Source of the DNA: Malaya genurostris
Taxonomy: Eukaryota; Arthropoda; Insecta; Diptera; Culicidae
Length of the DNA: 64,000 bases
Direction of reading: 5' to 3'
Assembly (NCBI RefSeq): GCF_030247185.1
Contig: NC_080571.1
Coordinates: 106,723,128 to 106,787,127 of the forward strand
Within the stretch, counting starts at the first letter, position 1, and every line of letters starts with the position of its first letter. A program made the position numbers and the translations under genes. The notes under the pieces were generated by a model. That model had not been told where the DNA came from. It was given only the letters and a program-made list of their open reading frames with translations, and made no database searches. This document shows, in pieces, positions 21,077 to 32,830 of the stretch.

Positions 21077-21655
21077 TTGCTGTCACAATGCGCTGAAATT
21101 TTATTCAAAGACAACAGGATTGAGGTGTGCTGCCACTTCAAATTAACACCGTTAACTAAAACACCAAAACTGTTCGGCTCTCTACTTTTTGGAACAATTC
21201 TATTCGAATTAGGAAGATGTTTTCTGTTTTTTTTTCGGCTTAAATTTTGCATAAGCATTTCCTATGCTATACCTATGACGGATTCTTTGGACGAGATTTG
21301 GTGTAAATTTTTCTCGGAACGACCTCCAAATTTCGTCAATTGCTTCAAATTGCAAGTTCGGTTACATCTTCAATTGGTCCAAACACAATCCAAATTATAT
21401 CAACCCAGAGTACTTCGATATTTCAAACTGTTTGCTTTTGAGTGGCTAAGAACAGTTTCGTACAATATACTCGAACCATCCCGTTTGCCTCCTGTTATTA
21501 AATTACATCGATGGAACCGAGATTTGGGAACTCATCAACATGTTTTACCTGTTCGAAAGATTCACTCTCTTGCTCATAAACTGTCAAACTGCTTTAAAGT
21601 GCAAAGTGTACGTGTGTACCTGTATTGGGGAATGTCGAGATCGAATCAAAAACAA
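21077..21655 (+). other. Unrecognised reading frame of about 190 residues
   Basis: An unusually long open stretch for this AT-rich region. It contains KTPKLFGSLLFGTILFELGR, DEIWCKFFSERPPNFVNCF and LPPVIKLHRWNRDLGTHQHV, then runs into the tail of the LINE at 21656. It opens with TTG, not ATG. On the other strand one frame reads AIDEIWRSFREKFTPNLVQR, faintly like the C-terminus of a Tc1-type transposase. I cannot decide which strand, if either, was coding. Confidence 0.2.
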
Positions 21656-21688
21656 TTTATTTATTTATTTATTTATTTATTTATTTGT
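21656..21688. repeat. (TTTA)n microsatellite, LINE 3' tail
   Basis: About eight TTTA units. On the LINE's own strand this is (TAAA)n, the target-primed tail. Confidence 0.8.
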
Positions 21689-21730
21689 CTTCGAGTAAAA
21701 AAAATAATTTCGCACAGACTTAGACTTATA

Positions 21731-23257
21731 CTAATTTAATCCCAATCTTATTGTTTGTTTGAAAGTCTCTTTGCTAATATTAAAATCAAATAAATTAAAA
21801 ACGCTATTGAATTGTTGACACCAAACGTGCAGTGGATTTTTTTGGCCGTACTGCGTTCTATGAACTGATGATCGGAAGCAATCCATTCGGCGTAGCAATC
21901 TGCTTGGAACGTTGATATCCAATTTAGCTAAAAGAGCATCACAGTCAATGTTGTTTGAGAGCAAGTCGAAAACGAATAGTTGCTGTAGGAAGATTCGTCT
22001 ATCACGTAAAGTAGGCAAACTGATGAGAGCGCAGCGATGTTCAGAGGAAGGTAGTTGGAAACGATTTTGCCAAGGAATTCGTCTAAGAGCAAATCTCAAA
22101 AAGCTCTTTTGAGCACGTTCGATAAGATCGATATGAATGGAGTGATATGGGGACCACACAATAACTCCGTACTCAAGGATGCTCCGAACCAGGGAAATGT
22201 AAAGTGTCTTTAGACTATAAACGTCTGTGAAGTCTCGAGTTACACGTTTGATTAGTCCCAGTACTGCAAATGCCTTAGGAGTAACCGTTGAGTAGTGTTC
22301 CGTAAAACGAAGCTTGTAATCGAGAATGATACCTAGATCCTTAACAGATGATACTCGTACAACTGGGATGGTGTTCATAGCGTACTCAAACACAATAGGC
22401 GAGCGTATACGAGAAAACGTAATAACATTTGATTTTTCTATATTCACCTTCATCCCGTTTCTGTCACACCATGTCAATATCCTTTCCATGTCCATTTGCA
22501 GAGCACAGCAGTCCGCTAGCGTAGTGATGATGCGATAAATTTTTAGATCGTCAGCATACATGGTATTAAAAGACATCACATCTATTACATCCTTGGGGTA
22601 CTCCAGATGTGATAATGAAACTGCTTGAAAACGAAGAATCAAGTCGAACAGATGCACTACGATTGGTAAGGTATGAAAAAATCCAAGAGGTTAGCCAGTT
22701 TGGGAAGCCATTTCGTTTCAATTTCTCAACAGCAAGTAGATGTGGTACGCAGTCGGAAGCTTTCGAAAAGTCAACATAAATCGCGTCGATCTGTTATCGT
22801 TTTTCCATTTTGCTAGCAAGCGTCGACACATAACTCTTTCTAGTAGCATACTTTCAAAAACTTTGGGAATGCAGCTCAGAATTGAATCTGAATCTGTAGT
22901 TAGTGACATTATGAACATTACCGTTTTTGTGTATTGGTAAAATCAAAGCCTTCTTCCACTGCGTCGGAAAAGTATTCTCAGCAAGCGATCGATTGAAAAA
23001 TACGGACACAGGTAATGCCAACGACGATGAACATTGTTTTACGATCGACGGCTTGAGTCTATCCGGACCGGCTCCCTTTGTACTGTCAAGAGTACAAAGA
23101 TGTTCGTACACTTCACGTTCGGTGAAAGATATCCTAGGTATAGCACACTTTGAAAGAAAGACACGAATAGATTTGCTGACTCCTCGGCTGACGATGAGTA
23201 TTGTCCCTGATAGTTGACACATACCGGAAATCCACGGCTAGTTGTTTTATTACGCAC
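21731..23257 (-). pseudogene. Jockey-type ORF2, RT to C-terminus (copy 3)
   Basis: Order of blocks on the minus strand: SANLFVSFFQSVLY, then frameshift to TEREVYEHLCTLDSTKGAGP, LPVSVFFNRSLAENTFPTQW, ILPIHKNGNVHNVTNYR, a damaged motif A region around 22700-22800, and a continuous frame of about 300 residues to the stop at 21731. That frame holds TMYADDLKIYRIITTLADCC (YADD intact), SVKDLGIILDYKLRFTEHYS, SILEYGVIVWSPYHSIHIDL, LISLPTLRDRRIFLQQLFVF and HRTQYGQKNPLHVWCQQF. The SGVPQGSHLGP motif B is degraded to SLSHLEYPKD by indels. This is the best reference for the C-terminal part of the family, and it let me recognise the hAT insertion site in element A. Confidence 0.85.
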
Positions 23258-23394
23258 GAGAAATTGTCAGATGATTCATTTTACAGAACACTCTACCATT
23301 CTACTTCACTAATCTCGAGCAATCATGAGGATCGTTCGATTATTCTAAATTAAGAGTATTCGAAATAATTTCCATCCAAAGATAATTTTTGAAC

Positions 23395-23750
23395 TGTGAG
23401 AAATTCACAGGAACAGCTACAGGTACAGAAATAAAAGGAACAAGTACAGAAGCTAAGTTCAGGAAAAAATAAAGAAGGTAGAGGAACAAGTGCAGAAAGT
23501 ACAAAACCAAGTACAGAAATGAGGGAAACAAGTATGGGAAGTACTGGCACAATTGAGTGCAGAAAAAGGTACAGAATGAGCAGATGGTACAGATATAAGT
23601 ACAAAAGTTACAGGACCAAATACAGAAACAAATTGCGGAACAAACACAGAATGTACAGGAACAAACACACAAATTACAGAAACATGCACACAAAGTACAA
23701 AATAAAGTGCAGAGAATAGAGGAACAAGTACAGAAAAAGGTTTAAAGCTC
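23395..23750 (+). repeat. Degenerate 12-bp minisatellite with coiled-coil-like reading
   Basis: Imperfect repeats of a 12-bp core close to AAAGTACAGGAACAAG run for about 350 bases. On the + strand, frames read EEQVQKVQNQVQK near 23480 and VQKLQDQIQKQIAEQTQNVQ, EQTHKLQKHAHK and NKVQRIEEQVQKKV further on: four-residue steps with hydrophobic residues every third or fourth place. Stops and frame changes break it. It may be a decayed repeat protein exon or a chance minisatellite. The Cys/Phe-rich frames on the other strand follow from the repeat. Confidence 0.6.
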
Positions 23751-24177
23751 AAAACTGTCAACAATTTTGAATGGAAAATTTGAAAAAAAAAAGTTTTCAT
23801 TCCACGCATTCCAATGATGCCCACTGATATGTCATTTCAATTTGAACCTAATTTTCTCATTCGTTTAACTTTTCTGTTACAATCAATAATCGTTATGAGT
23901 CTGTAGCGTAAACTGTAAGCTGCCTGTACGCGTCTCGGCAAACCATCGGTTTTATATATATTTTGTCCTGTTGTGCGCAATATAAAAAAGTTTGGGGCCA
24001 CTATCATAGAGCATTATAATGATTTTTTCTTCAATAATCATTAAAATTGATAAGTAGTTTTGATTTCTACATTCAATCTAATATAATTGCATTACGAATT
24101 GTGCAGGGGTCCGCCAGTATATTATGAATAATGTAAACAAAACATAATAATATTTTGCGTCACACCATACCATGTCA
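23751..24177. other. Anonymous DNA
   Basis: No gene or named repeat recognised. Confidence 0.3.
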
Positions 24178-24355
24178 AACAGGCTTTAATTCGTAAACCA
24201 TTTCGTACCCTCTCATTCTGCTACTAACGCATAAGACGATAGCACCCAGTCGACGCCGTATTTATTGACCGAATCATCATAGGCACATGGGGAGGCATGA
24301 GATAGGAGAGCCTCGTTATCTCACTTTTTGACGACCAAGTATGAAAAAATTACAT
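24178..24355. repeat. Dispersed 180-bp unit, copy 1
   Basis: It contains CCCTCTCATTCTGCTACTAA, GATAGCACCCAGTCGACGCC and GAGGCATGAGATAGG followed by GTTATCTCAC and TTTGACGACCA. The same blocks in the same order lie at 45485-45665, and a more diverged version at 44915-45060. No coding content. Confidence 0.6.
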
Positions 24356-26261
24356 ACGTGAAAAAATATCAGAAATACAGGAATTTCGAAAACAAAATTC
24401 GGCCAACCAGTCCCGGTTCTCCACTGAAGTTGCGTTTTTGATTCTCCATAATATTTTAATCGCAATGTTCAGGAAAATATGTAATATTCCAATTTTGGAC
24501 GTGGAAATAATGTAAAATTCCAAGATATTCAGACAACTCGCACAGTAGCACACAAGAGAACAGAGAAAAAAATTTCGATCGATTTTACCATGGGAAAAAT
24601 TTCCACAAGTAATCCCTTCGAACTCAACGCCTACTACTTTTCTCGGTCACACTTGATATTTTACTTTTTTCCTTCTACGCATATTGTCTGTTAAACTTTT
24701 GATATGAGTTATATATCTCATATGCCGGGTTTCCAACACCGGTTGCTATCAGTACCGAGATTAAATAATGATTATTCCTTTGAGCAAAGCTGGAAAAGTT
24801 GACAGCATTGATTGATTAATAAAGAAGCAAACCGTCCCGACTCAAGTCAGAAGCCTCATTCGAACTGCGAAATAATCATGTTTTGACTTACTTTTCATTA
24901 TTGCACGCAAATTGAATGCGTCAGACGTGAAACGTTCTAAGCGGTACTTCCAAACAATAGCAAACTAAATGCAGAATACATAAATCGTCTATATCAGACA
25001 GTATTGAACACGCCAGCATTCGATGCCGGATTGCACATACGAAACGAGGTTAATCGTTAGAATACGGTAGTGCAAGAATGAATAATGAAGGCACTCAATC
25101 TTTCTTAAAAGTTTTATTCTCCTCACAAGTGAATGTTTGAAGGAGGTCGCGAATTGAATTTTTTTCGAGTTTCGTATATTTATATCCTTTACGAATTGAA
25201 AACTTCTACAAACACAGCAAGTTAGCTTTCGCACTTTCATTGTTCTTTTTGTTTGGAAACAGAAGGCAGTATCAAAAAAGTTGGAAGTGAATCAATTTAA
25301 TAAATATGTGTAATGCAGCAAAAACCCAAAAACTTAAGAATAAAAACAGATAAGAATTATCATGGAATTGGACTGAAAATCGTATGTTATTTAAATTCTC
25401 AGAGAATGAATTATCACTTGATTTTGAAAACTTGCTTTATTCAACCCACTCCTTGGACTTAACTCTACCCTTTAGATCTTGTGCAAAACTAGCGCCATCT
25501 TCCTAACACACTTCAATACCATTCAGCTTTACATAACAATTTATTATTTACATCTTTATGTAATGTAGCAAACTCCAGGATCAATCAAGTGTGCTCCAAA
25601 ACCACTATCATATATTTTAAAATGTGACATTGACTAATGAACACACCAATACTTTGCTCTAACGGTGGCTTAGCATAAGTCACGTTCTTATCACCTGGAA
25701 GAATTATTGGGCCATAATCAAATCCTCGGGTTTTCACCCGCACGCGCGTTTCCAACTAGCGACTCTCTCCGTTCATCTCGATCCCGAAGTTTCCTCGCGC
25801 AACACAGTTCAGGAGAAGAGTAAAAAAAACATTCGACACTGCGCAAAGAGAGACATCAAGTGTGATAATTTAATCCAACTGCAACAACAGCGGCAGCCTA
25901 TTTGACAAACATTTACCGCTAGTAAAGGCGAAGGAATACCTGCATCAGGCGGTTAAAATCGCGATAACATCATCTCTCGGGTAATAACTCATACGATTGT
26001 AAAGCACTTCCGAGTGTCGGCAAAAAATAGGCCAGTCATGAGATGTGTTAGTCACAAGCGATCAGACAACCGCGGTGAATTTAAACCATTATTATGATTC
26101 TTTTCATATTACAAGGTTTGGGGAAAATTTTATCTACATCACCCATTATCAATTTACTACATATAAAAAAATTTTGCTTTCGAGTATCATAGATCAACAT
26201 CATTGATTTAAAAAAAATGTCGGTGGACCTTAACACATAATTACTACATGGCTTTTTTGGC
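24356..26261. other. Anonymous DNA with one less AT-rich patch
   Basis: No gene recognised. The segment 25720-25870 (TCACCCGCACGCGCGTTTCC and following) is clearly richer in C and G than its surroundings and looks like low-copy host sequence. I see no reading frame or promoter motif strong enough to name. Confidence 0.3.
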
Positions 26262-26441
26262 TCAAAATTAACTTAATTCCTCAACGTAATTTCCATCAAG
26301 ACCAATGCAGTCATTCCAGCGCTGCTGTAACATTTTAGTATCACTTTTGTAGAACGATTTATCTTTTGCCTCAAAATAGGCCTCCGTTTCAGCGATAACC
26401 TCTTCATTCATGCGAGATTTCTTACCGGCGAGTTTAGAAGT
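26262..26441 (-). pseudogene. mariner transposase C-terminal relic, irritans type
   Basis: The minus strand reads KLAGKKSRMNEEVIAETEAY, FEAKDKSFYKSDTKMLQQRW and NDCIGLDGNYVE, the C-terminal 60 residues of an irritans-type transposase. The mariner at 40318 has RMLAGKKFRSNEEVIAETEA and the same NYVE end. The rest of the element is absent; a GATGGCTGAACCG-type repeat follows at 26478. Confidence 0.8.
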
Positions 26442-26469
26442 TAGAAAATTTTTTACGTTTTTTGTTTTA

Positions 26470-26640
26470 CCGGTTTAAGTGACGGTGTACAATATTGAGC
26501 ACACTTTACCCAAAAAATCCGGAACTGGGAGTCGGATCCGGATGAAATTCATTAATTCCGTATGGGACCGGAAGACCTTTCATTTGAATCTAAGTTTGTG
26601 GAAATCGGTCAAACCATCGCACAGTGATGCCTCTCCATAC
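26470..26640 (-). repeat. GATGGCTGAACCG-type repeat unit (reverse orientation)
   Basis: It begins CCGGTTTAAGTGACGGTGTA and continues with GGAACTGGGAGTCGGATCCG, AATTCCGTATGGGACC, ACCTTTCATTTGAATCTAAG and GAAATCGGTC. It is nearly the same as 29230-29400. Confidence 0.7.
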
Positions 26641-27309
26641 AAAAGATGGCAAAAGCCATAAATACGTCGATAAACGCCAGTTGGATGATTTTTTTTAATA
26701 ATTTATGGTCTCTAAATATATTTCCATCTTGATAATGTATGAAAAAATATTCGATCCACCTAAAAGTGACATGAGGCACCGTTCGCTATGGACCCGAAAA
26801 TGACGACTTTTTTATTAAATTAACTTGTGTATTTTAATTTATTTCGTGATTGATTAGGAGCTTTCACTAATGTTTCAAATAATGATTAAACCTGTGTGGA
26901 AAATGTATACACTGAGAAAAAAACTTCTTCCTTATATCTTGAAAACATTAATTTTCTCCAGAAGGGCTTATCTTAATATGATATGTTGTAACATACAACT
27001 GATGTAGTTTATTGCACTATGATTAAAGATGAGAGAGTAACAATCAAAAAAGAGTTTTTTTTCTGTTTTTAACAAAAATATTGAGTTTTGGAAAATGCTC
27101 TGCATTTAGTATTTTTTAAGTTTTTCGACTTTATGAAAGAACGCAAACACAAGTACAAAATAAAATTTGGTTGAATATTACCGCTTTACTAATAATAGTG
27201 GTTTTTTATTATGTTAAAGTATCTTATTAAACTATGCAAAATGGAAAATGACGAAAAAATGACGCTGAGCAAACATGCATAAAGTGGTTTTCGTGGTTCA
27301 AATTTGGGA
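26641..27309. other. Anonymous AT-rich DNA
   Basis: No gene or named repeat recognised. Confidence 0.3.
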
Positions 27310-28490
27310 ATTTTTTATATGGACTACAAGAAAGTTCCAGAAAACAGAAAAAGTGCATGTGGTGGGATCAACTGGGCGCTATTTATTAAGATCTACTCAA
27401 ATTAGGTAACACGATCACTGGTTCCATATACATATTACACTTGCTGCGTTTGGACAGAGCATTGCATGAAAAACGAAAGCAATATGAAGATCTTCATAGC
27501 CAAGGGTGGCAAAAACTCGCTCATAAGATTCGATTTTTTCTATTAATCAGCTCACCTAATGATTTACGATGCAATCCGTAAAATGATGGTAAAGATGAAA
27601 CTCATCACTGATCTAAACAAACACACTCACCTATACAGAGCACCGCTGACATCAAATTATGATGGTATTGATGGTTCTCAGTTTTGATTTCTTAGCATTT
27701 AACTCTCATTCCAAGTTTTAAAAAGTGAGTACTGAGTTTGGCATCACCGTACCGAGCTACACCGGTGAGTGTATGCTTAAACCACTGAGCTGCCAACAAA
27801 ACCCAGATTTTCGGTTTTGTTTTTGCTTGTACTCAAAACGAGCACGTGCATTAATGTACGAAAACAAAAGTCGAATCGCTCATGGCAACTCTGGTGGATG
27901 GGGAATACAAGCGAGACAGTGTCACAAGAATCTGATTCAATGTGTTGATGTACAAACACATCAAATCACAACGCAAAAATCGCCTCTCAGTGGGTTCTAA
28001 TATTTGATGTACACTCAGCGCTCATCTGCTGATTGCTTGACACTACGATGTTGAGACGATGTTTTCTGTACACAAATGGTTACCCAGTTACTCAACTCGC
28101 TCAGCGATGCTTCTGAAACCGATTTGCAGGTGAGCTGAACTCGGTGATGATGAAGTACGGAGTTGATTATTGCCAGCCCTGTTCATAGCATAATATTTTT
28201 GCTTCATGACAATGCAAGACTCCATGTTTCGAAAGCTGAAAAAGATTTTTTTTGTAATCGCTGCAATAAAAAGTTCTGCCCCAGCCGCCAATTTTTATCA
28301 GACATTGTTCCAATGCATGGCGCATAACTTGTCAGGTCAGTTTCAAAAACTATGACACCACCAAAATTTGGATCGATTCATTTGTCGTATCTGAGGAAAA
28401 GAAATTTTTCAAACGTGGTATCCGAGTCTTACCAGAAAGATGACAGAAAGTTTAACAGTATCGATGGACTATACTTTGAAAAACGGTACT
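27310..28490 (+). pseudogene. Mos1-type mariner transposase fossil, split by a hAT MITE
   Basis: Left part (27340-27500): CMWWDQLGAIY, LLKLGNTITGSIYILHLLRL and DRALHEKRKQYEDLHS. The reading stops at the hAT MITE (27501-28181) and resumes at 28190 as IIFLLHDNARLHVSKAEKDF, with the second catalytic Asp in HDNA. Downstream, degenerate KIWIDSFVVSEEKKFFKRGI and RVLPERWQKV-like blocks end near SIDGLYFE. Joining the two sides after removing one 8-bp duplication gives QYEDLHSIIFLLHD with no frame break, so the frame was open here when the MITE landed. The HTH region and the third Asp region are missing or unreadable. Confidence 0.8.
27501..28181. mobile_element. hAT MITE, 681 bp, with 8-bp target duplication
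   Basis: The left end is CAAGGGTGGCAAAAA and the right end, reverse complemented, CAGGGCTGGCAATAA. The flanking duplication TTCATAGC (27493-27500 and 28182-28189) is exact. Short CTCAC/GTGAG/ACTGAG motifs recur through both halves, as is usual for hAT subterminal regions. No transposase. Apparent frames inside, on both strands, are not coding. Confidence 0.85.
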
Positions 28491-29079
28491 GCAATGATAC
28501 TCTGACTAAAAATCATGAAACTTAGCAGAAAAACCGTTACTAATTTATTCCAATGCCTGATATAATATATTTATATAACGACATTTATATAGGTGTTTCA
28601 TGTTATGTATATTATACATGTCCTGATTTTATTTATCATATAGCCGTTTATTTAAATTTTCTCGCACCGACTTCATTTACAAAAGTATAGCCCTTGTCTT
28701 CGTGATTTTTACTGTCGACCCCGCAAACAATTGAAAATAACTTTTCAAGTGCAGAGATGTGCAGGATCACATAGTAGTTTATGAAAAGTAGAGAAAATAT
28801 GCTATAAAATCAAATACTATTGAACAGTGGCAGCCCTTTCCTACCTATATAGAACTCTATATAGAACATCATCATTGCGCCATATATTTTGTGTGGAAAG
28901 ATGAAAAGAAAGTTTACAATACCCTATCTTTGAGAGGATATGGAGAGATTATTTCTTATTCAACAACTTTTATACTTTAAACCGTAATCCTTCACTTATC
29001 TGAGAATTAAAAAAAATTTATACAGTGCAGGAAAATAATAACTTTTGCATCACTGTGCATCGCTGAGAAAAGTGAGTGA
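28491..29079. other. Anonymous AT-rich DNA
   Basis: No gene or repeat recognised. Confidence 0.3.
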
Positions 29080-29402
29080 GATCCATTTTGGTATATATGA
29101 CTACTATTTCCGGTACTTTCGGAACTGGATATCGGGAACCAGGATAGCCGGAATCGGTTTGTTTGGTTGCCTACTGATAATCTATCGATTTGTGTAGTTT
29201 TGAGACCAGTTTATAAAATGTTTTATGTTTCGCCGGTTTAAGTGACGGTGTACAATATTGAACACAATTTAACCTATAACTCCGGAACCGGAGGTCGGAT
29301 TCGGATGAAATTCAGGAATTCCGTATGGGACCACGAGACCTTTCATTTGATTCTAAGTTTGTCAAAATCGGTTCAGCCATCTCCGAGAAAACCTTGTAAG
29401 AT

Positions 29403-29433
<31 letters not shown>

Positions 29434-29460
29434 TACATACATACATACCTACACATACTA
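29080..29460 (-). repeat. GATGGCTGAACCG-type repeat unit with (CA)n tract
   Basis: TTTCCGGTACTTTCGGAACT, GCCGGTTTAAGTGACGGTGT, AACTCCGGAACCGGAGGTCG, ACCTTTCATTTGATTCTAAG and AAATCGGTTCAGCCATCTCC follow in order. The unit ends in an (AC)n(ATAC)n microsatellite at about 29409-29452. Confidence 0.75.
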
Positions 29461-29499
29461 GGTTACAATATTTCAAAACCTTTATATGGAACATTTACA

Positions 29500-29665
29500 G
29501 ACATTCTCATAGACACAACCTTTACAAAGGTTATATGCACATAGTTAGAATAGTGTTAGTGGTAATAGTAAAATTCTATGTTGCATTGCATTCTATGTTG
29601 CATGAACCATACCGATTTTTTATTGCTGAGATGATATGCGTCTCTCTTTGATGGCACTGATTGAT
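29500..29665. repeat. Repeat shared in inverted orientation with 56170-56400
   Basis: ATATGCACATAGTTAGAATA and GATTTTTTATTGCTGAGATGAT..TCTCTCTTTGATGGCACTG reappear reverse complemented at about 56360 and 56200-56250. At both places the segment flanks the GATGGCTGAACCG repeat, so it is probably its outer part. Confidence 0.55.
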
Positions 29666-32240
29666 GTCATTGCTTGGGATGTGAAAGAGATGACAATAGC
29701 CTATTTGAAACAAAATGATTGCTCATGTTAGCCACAATTGTGGTCAAAATATGATGAGTGATATTCGAAGAAATGTTCGAGAACTAAATGCAAATGAATG
29801 TCATTCTATTTTTCCGTTAAATTTCAATAAATGACCGTCATTTTGAGTACTAGACATTGTTATTTTAGTAACATGTTTCCGAGAATAACAAGTTTTTTTT
29901 GCGTTCAGATCAGAGCTTAAAATTGTCACGCATTCTCAATGAAAGAAATCATTCCAGTAGTCTCATTTTCAATGTTTTACTGTCTCATTCGTAAATGACC
30001 GACACCAGAACAAACGAAGAGAGGCGAAGCATTTTCGATTCTCATCGAAAAAATGAGAGAGCATAACAATTGCCAACGCAACTCTTTCCTCTGTGACAAG
30101 ACGAAACCAAACTAACGTCTACCTATGACAAGACCTGACAACTGGCTTCTTATTCTTCCTTCCGAATCATCCTTCTCGTCATTTTCGCCCTGTGGAATAA
30201 ATACCAACGTATCGGCTACAGTGTAGCCATATTCACAGATTTTTTTAATAACTATGCTAGGAAAAAAATATTACATTTAAATTTTTGACTTTAAGTTTTT
30301 GATTCGAAATAAACATAAAACATGTTTTGGTGAATGCATTTCTTTATTATATATTAATGCTTAAAAACAATTAATTGAGCTTTGATGACAAAACACGAAA
30401 TATCTCATGTTGAACGAAAAATCGAATCCATTGTTGACGTATTACCGGATCTTTTGGAAACCGGAAAAAGTCAGGTTTGGATAGAAATTCTTAATGCGAC
30501 CACAGTGTGGAACACAACAGTTCATTCTTCTCGTAAAACTAAACACACTTTCGAGTTTACACTAATTTAACAAATCTTTTTTGGTTACACTTTAATTCAC
30601 TAAAAAGAAAAACGGCTTGATGCCTATTTTAATTACACAGTCCTGCCACTATAAACATTTATTACCAATGAAATTGAAAAAAAAGTGAAACATTCTCCGA
30701 AAATTTTCATTTTCATTGGTGAGCTAAAATTATACATTTTAATAAATTTGTTTTCTGATTTTCTTTATACTTGGCATCATTGCTCGCGTACCCTGCAAAA
30801 GATTTGTCTTTTCACAATGGGCAGGTGGCAACATCAAAATCATCCAATCAGAAACTGGTCCATTTTGGAACAAAAGCAGCCCCCCCAGATGTCAGGTCTT
30901 GTCTTAGACGTCTACAGGTAGCAACAGCAGAATTTCAATTCTCATTCTTTCATCGATGTATTGAAAATATGTGACGCTTGGCTATAAAAAGTGACTAAAA
31001 TATGGCAAATCGAAGTAACTACATCCCAGAACTTCTTTGGAAACCAAAACTGCTACAAATTCGAGCACCAACAGTTAAAACTTATTGTGAAACCTTTTTC
31101 TGTCGTTTTCAATTCTCACAGCTTTGGATGAGTATCGACACTGCATACTATGGGATTTTCACTGAAAACTGCAAATGACTGAAAGGGCAAATGAAAGAAA
31201 AAATACAATTTTGAAACTACTGTCCCGCTTATGTCATTGACTGGACATGGATTTCGTTCTCATAGTTTGCAAGCGAAGCTGAGAGTGACAGTAATTTCTT
31301 GTCATTTTCGTCTATTTTTCAGTCAATGAAAATGACTTTTATTAGCTCGGGTTCAGATATTAAATGACTCAAGCTTTTTCTCTGTTTTGCTAGAATTGAT
31401 CGAGAGTTCAGTTATCGCTGTCTCCCTTTTAAAATGCACTTTTCACTGAAAACAAGGATGCAGACTGTAGAATAAAACATGCCACCTGAAACAATTTGTT
31501 CCTCAGTTAAATTTTCTGGTTTCGACAAATAAGATTTGTCGGTGGGTACAACTACAAGATGCGGAAAAAACAATTCCCGACTACATGTTCCTTGTATCAT
31601 GAATTGACAAATAATCCTAAGCAAGAAACAGAAAGATTTTCATCCAAAAAGCATAAAAATCAACTATTCAACACGATGGTGATCGCTTTGTGAGAAATCG
31701 ATATCTTTATTCCAACTAAAACGTGCAAATAGTATAAAGAAACCCTTTAGTTTGATTGAATATTCGAGCTTGCAAAACCATCGCATCTGCCAACCTAACG
31801 AACGAAGAGTGGCGATAAACAACTGAATAGGTAATGAGATAAGCCAGGCCTCGTTGGAAGACTTGCTAGTTTCGCGCCTTGAGTTCAAATTCTCATTTCA
31901 TGCGTTAGAAGTCTACTCCGATTATCCGGTTGAACATAATCTTTTCTGAATGCTTTCAATGCAAGCAATTTCGGTTGCTGTGGACGAATAGATAATAATA
32001 AATTATATATCAAGTGATGGTGTTATGAAGCCACGTTATTAGTGAGGGGGAAAAAAATCTGGTAATAATATTCGTTAAACTTGCTTTTGTTATGCTAAAG
32101 TTAGATATTTCATAGCAGTGAAGGGCGCTAACAACGAATATCTAGAATTCTTCGGAAAGTTTTTCCACTGCAATGTGTTCAAGTGAAAAAGAAGCTTATC
32201 GTCTAAAACAATTTATAATATTAATAACTTTATTTTCAAC
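29666..32240. other. Anonymous DNA, 2.6 kb
   Basis: No gene recognised. Short frames at 30382-30570 and 31412-31888 show no known domain. A region around 30000-30240 is somewhat less AT-rich. Confidence 0.3.
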
Positions 32241-32830
32241 AATTTATTGGATATCGATTCGCTTGTTGTCAGGCTGGGATATGGGAGTCCTAGAAGGGAA
32301 GTAAATGTTCAAACTAATCCACTTCAGCCCTGTTTGCCTGTTGACTTACGCTTACGGAAGGCCCAAGTTGCACGAAGGGCACGCAGCCGCCCGGTCGACC
32401 GGTTTGTTTGCAAGTCAGGTTTATTTCCAACATTATACAAACTAAGAGCTTATATCGCTGTCCCACTCTCTCTGTCTCTGTCTCCCGATAGGAACTTCCA
32501 AGAACAGGCACACATTTATGCAATCAAGATATTGTCAGACTTCATTCCATATGAAAATGAGAATCACATCCACAGGGTCTACCAAGGCCGCAACTAAGCA
32601 CCGCACCGCCGTGATAAGGGACATCTCGGTGTTTTATCTTTATTACAATTAACGAAGCAGGTGGAGGTACGAAGATCAGCACACATCGCTCAGTTAAGTC
32701 GCACCAGCAGAGCAGACAATGACGTTTTTGATTTGTAGATTGCGAGTAAATACAGACCCAGATGAATGACAATGGCGGGCTTAGGGATGGTTTTGTTTAT
32801 TCATGAGCTTCTAGTCAGCGCCGAACCACA
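32241..32830 (+). other. Less AT-rich segment, possible host 5' region or first exon
   Basis: Base composition here is more balanced than the surroundings and no repeat family is recognised. CGCTCAGTTAAGTCGC at 32688-32703 contains an arthropod-like initiator (TCAGTT). An ATG at 32766 opens MTMAGLGMVLFIHELLVSAE, whose hydrophobic stretch resembles a signal peptide. A weak donor-like GTTGAGT follows near 32842. There are upstream ATGs, including one overlapping at 32762, so the start is not clean. I cannot name a gene. Confidence 0.2.

Larger units (their letters stand above)
21656..23265 (-). mobile_element. Jockey-type LINE copy 3, 5'-truncated
   Basis: A minus-strand copy of the same family as elements A and B. 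It starts inside the linker before the RT (RNKTTSRGFPVCVNYQGQYS, near 23257) and ends in a pure (TAAA)n tail at 21656-21688. Length 1.6 kb. Confidence 0.85.

Noticed and set aside
23340..23824. Cys/Phe/Val-rich minus-strand frames resembling a membrane or cysteine-rich protein
   Set aside because: They are a direct consequence of the 12-bp GTACAGGAACAA repeat read in antisense, and show no independent coding signal.
26479..26661. Similar short frames MTVYNIEH.. at 26479 and 29242 as a conserved small protein
   Set aside because: Both are the same reading of the GATGGCTGAACCG repeat in reverse orientation; similarity comes from the repeat and the frames differ by indels elsewhere.
27725..28000. 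91-residue frame inside the hAT MITE
   Set aside because: It lies wholly within a non-autonomous element whose borders are fixed by an 8-bp duplication, and has no similarity to any transposase.
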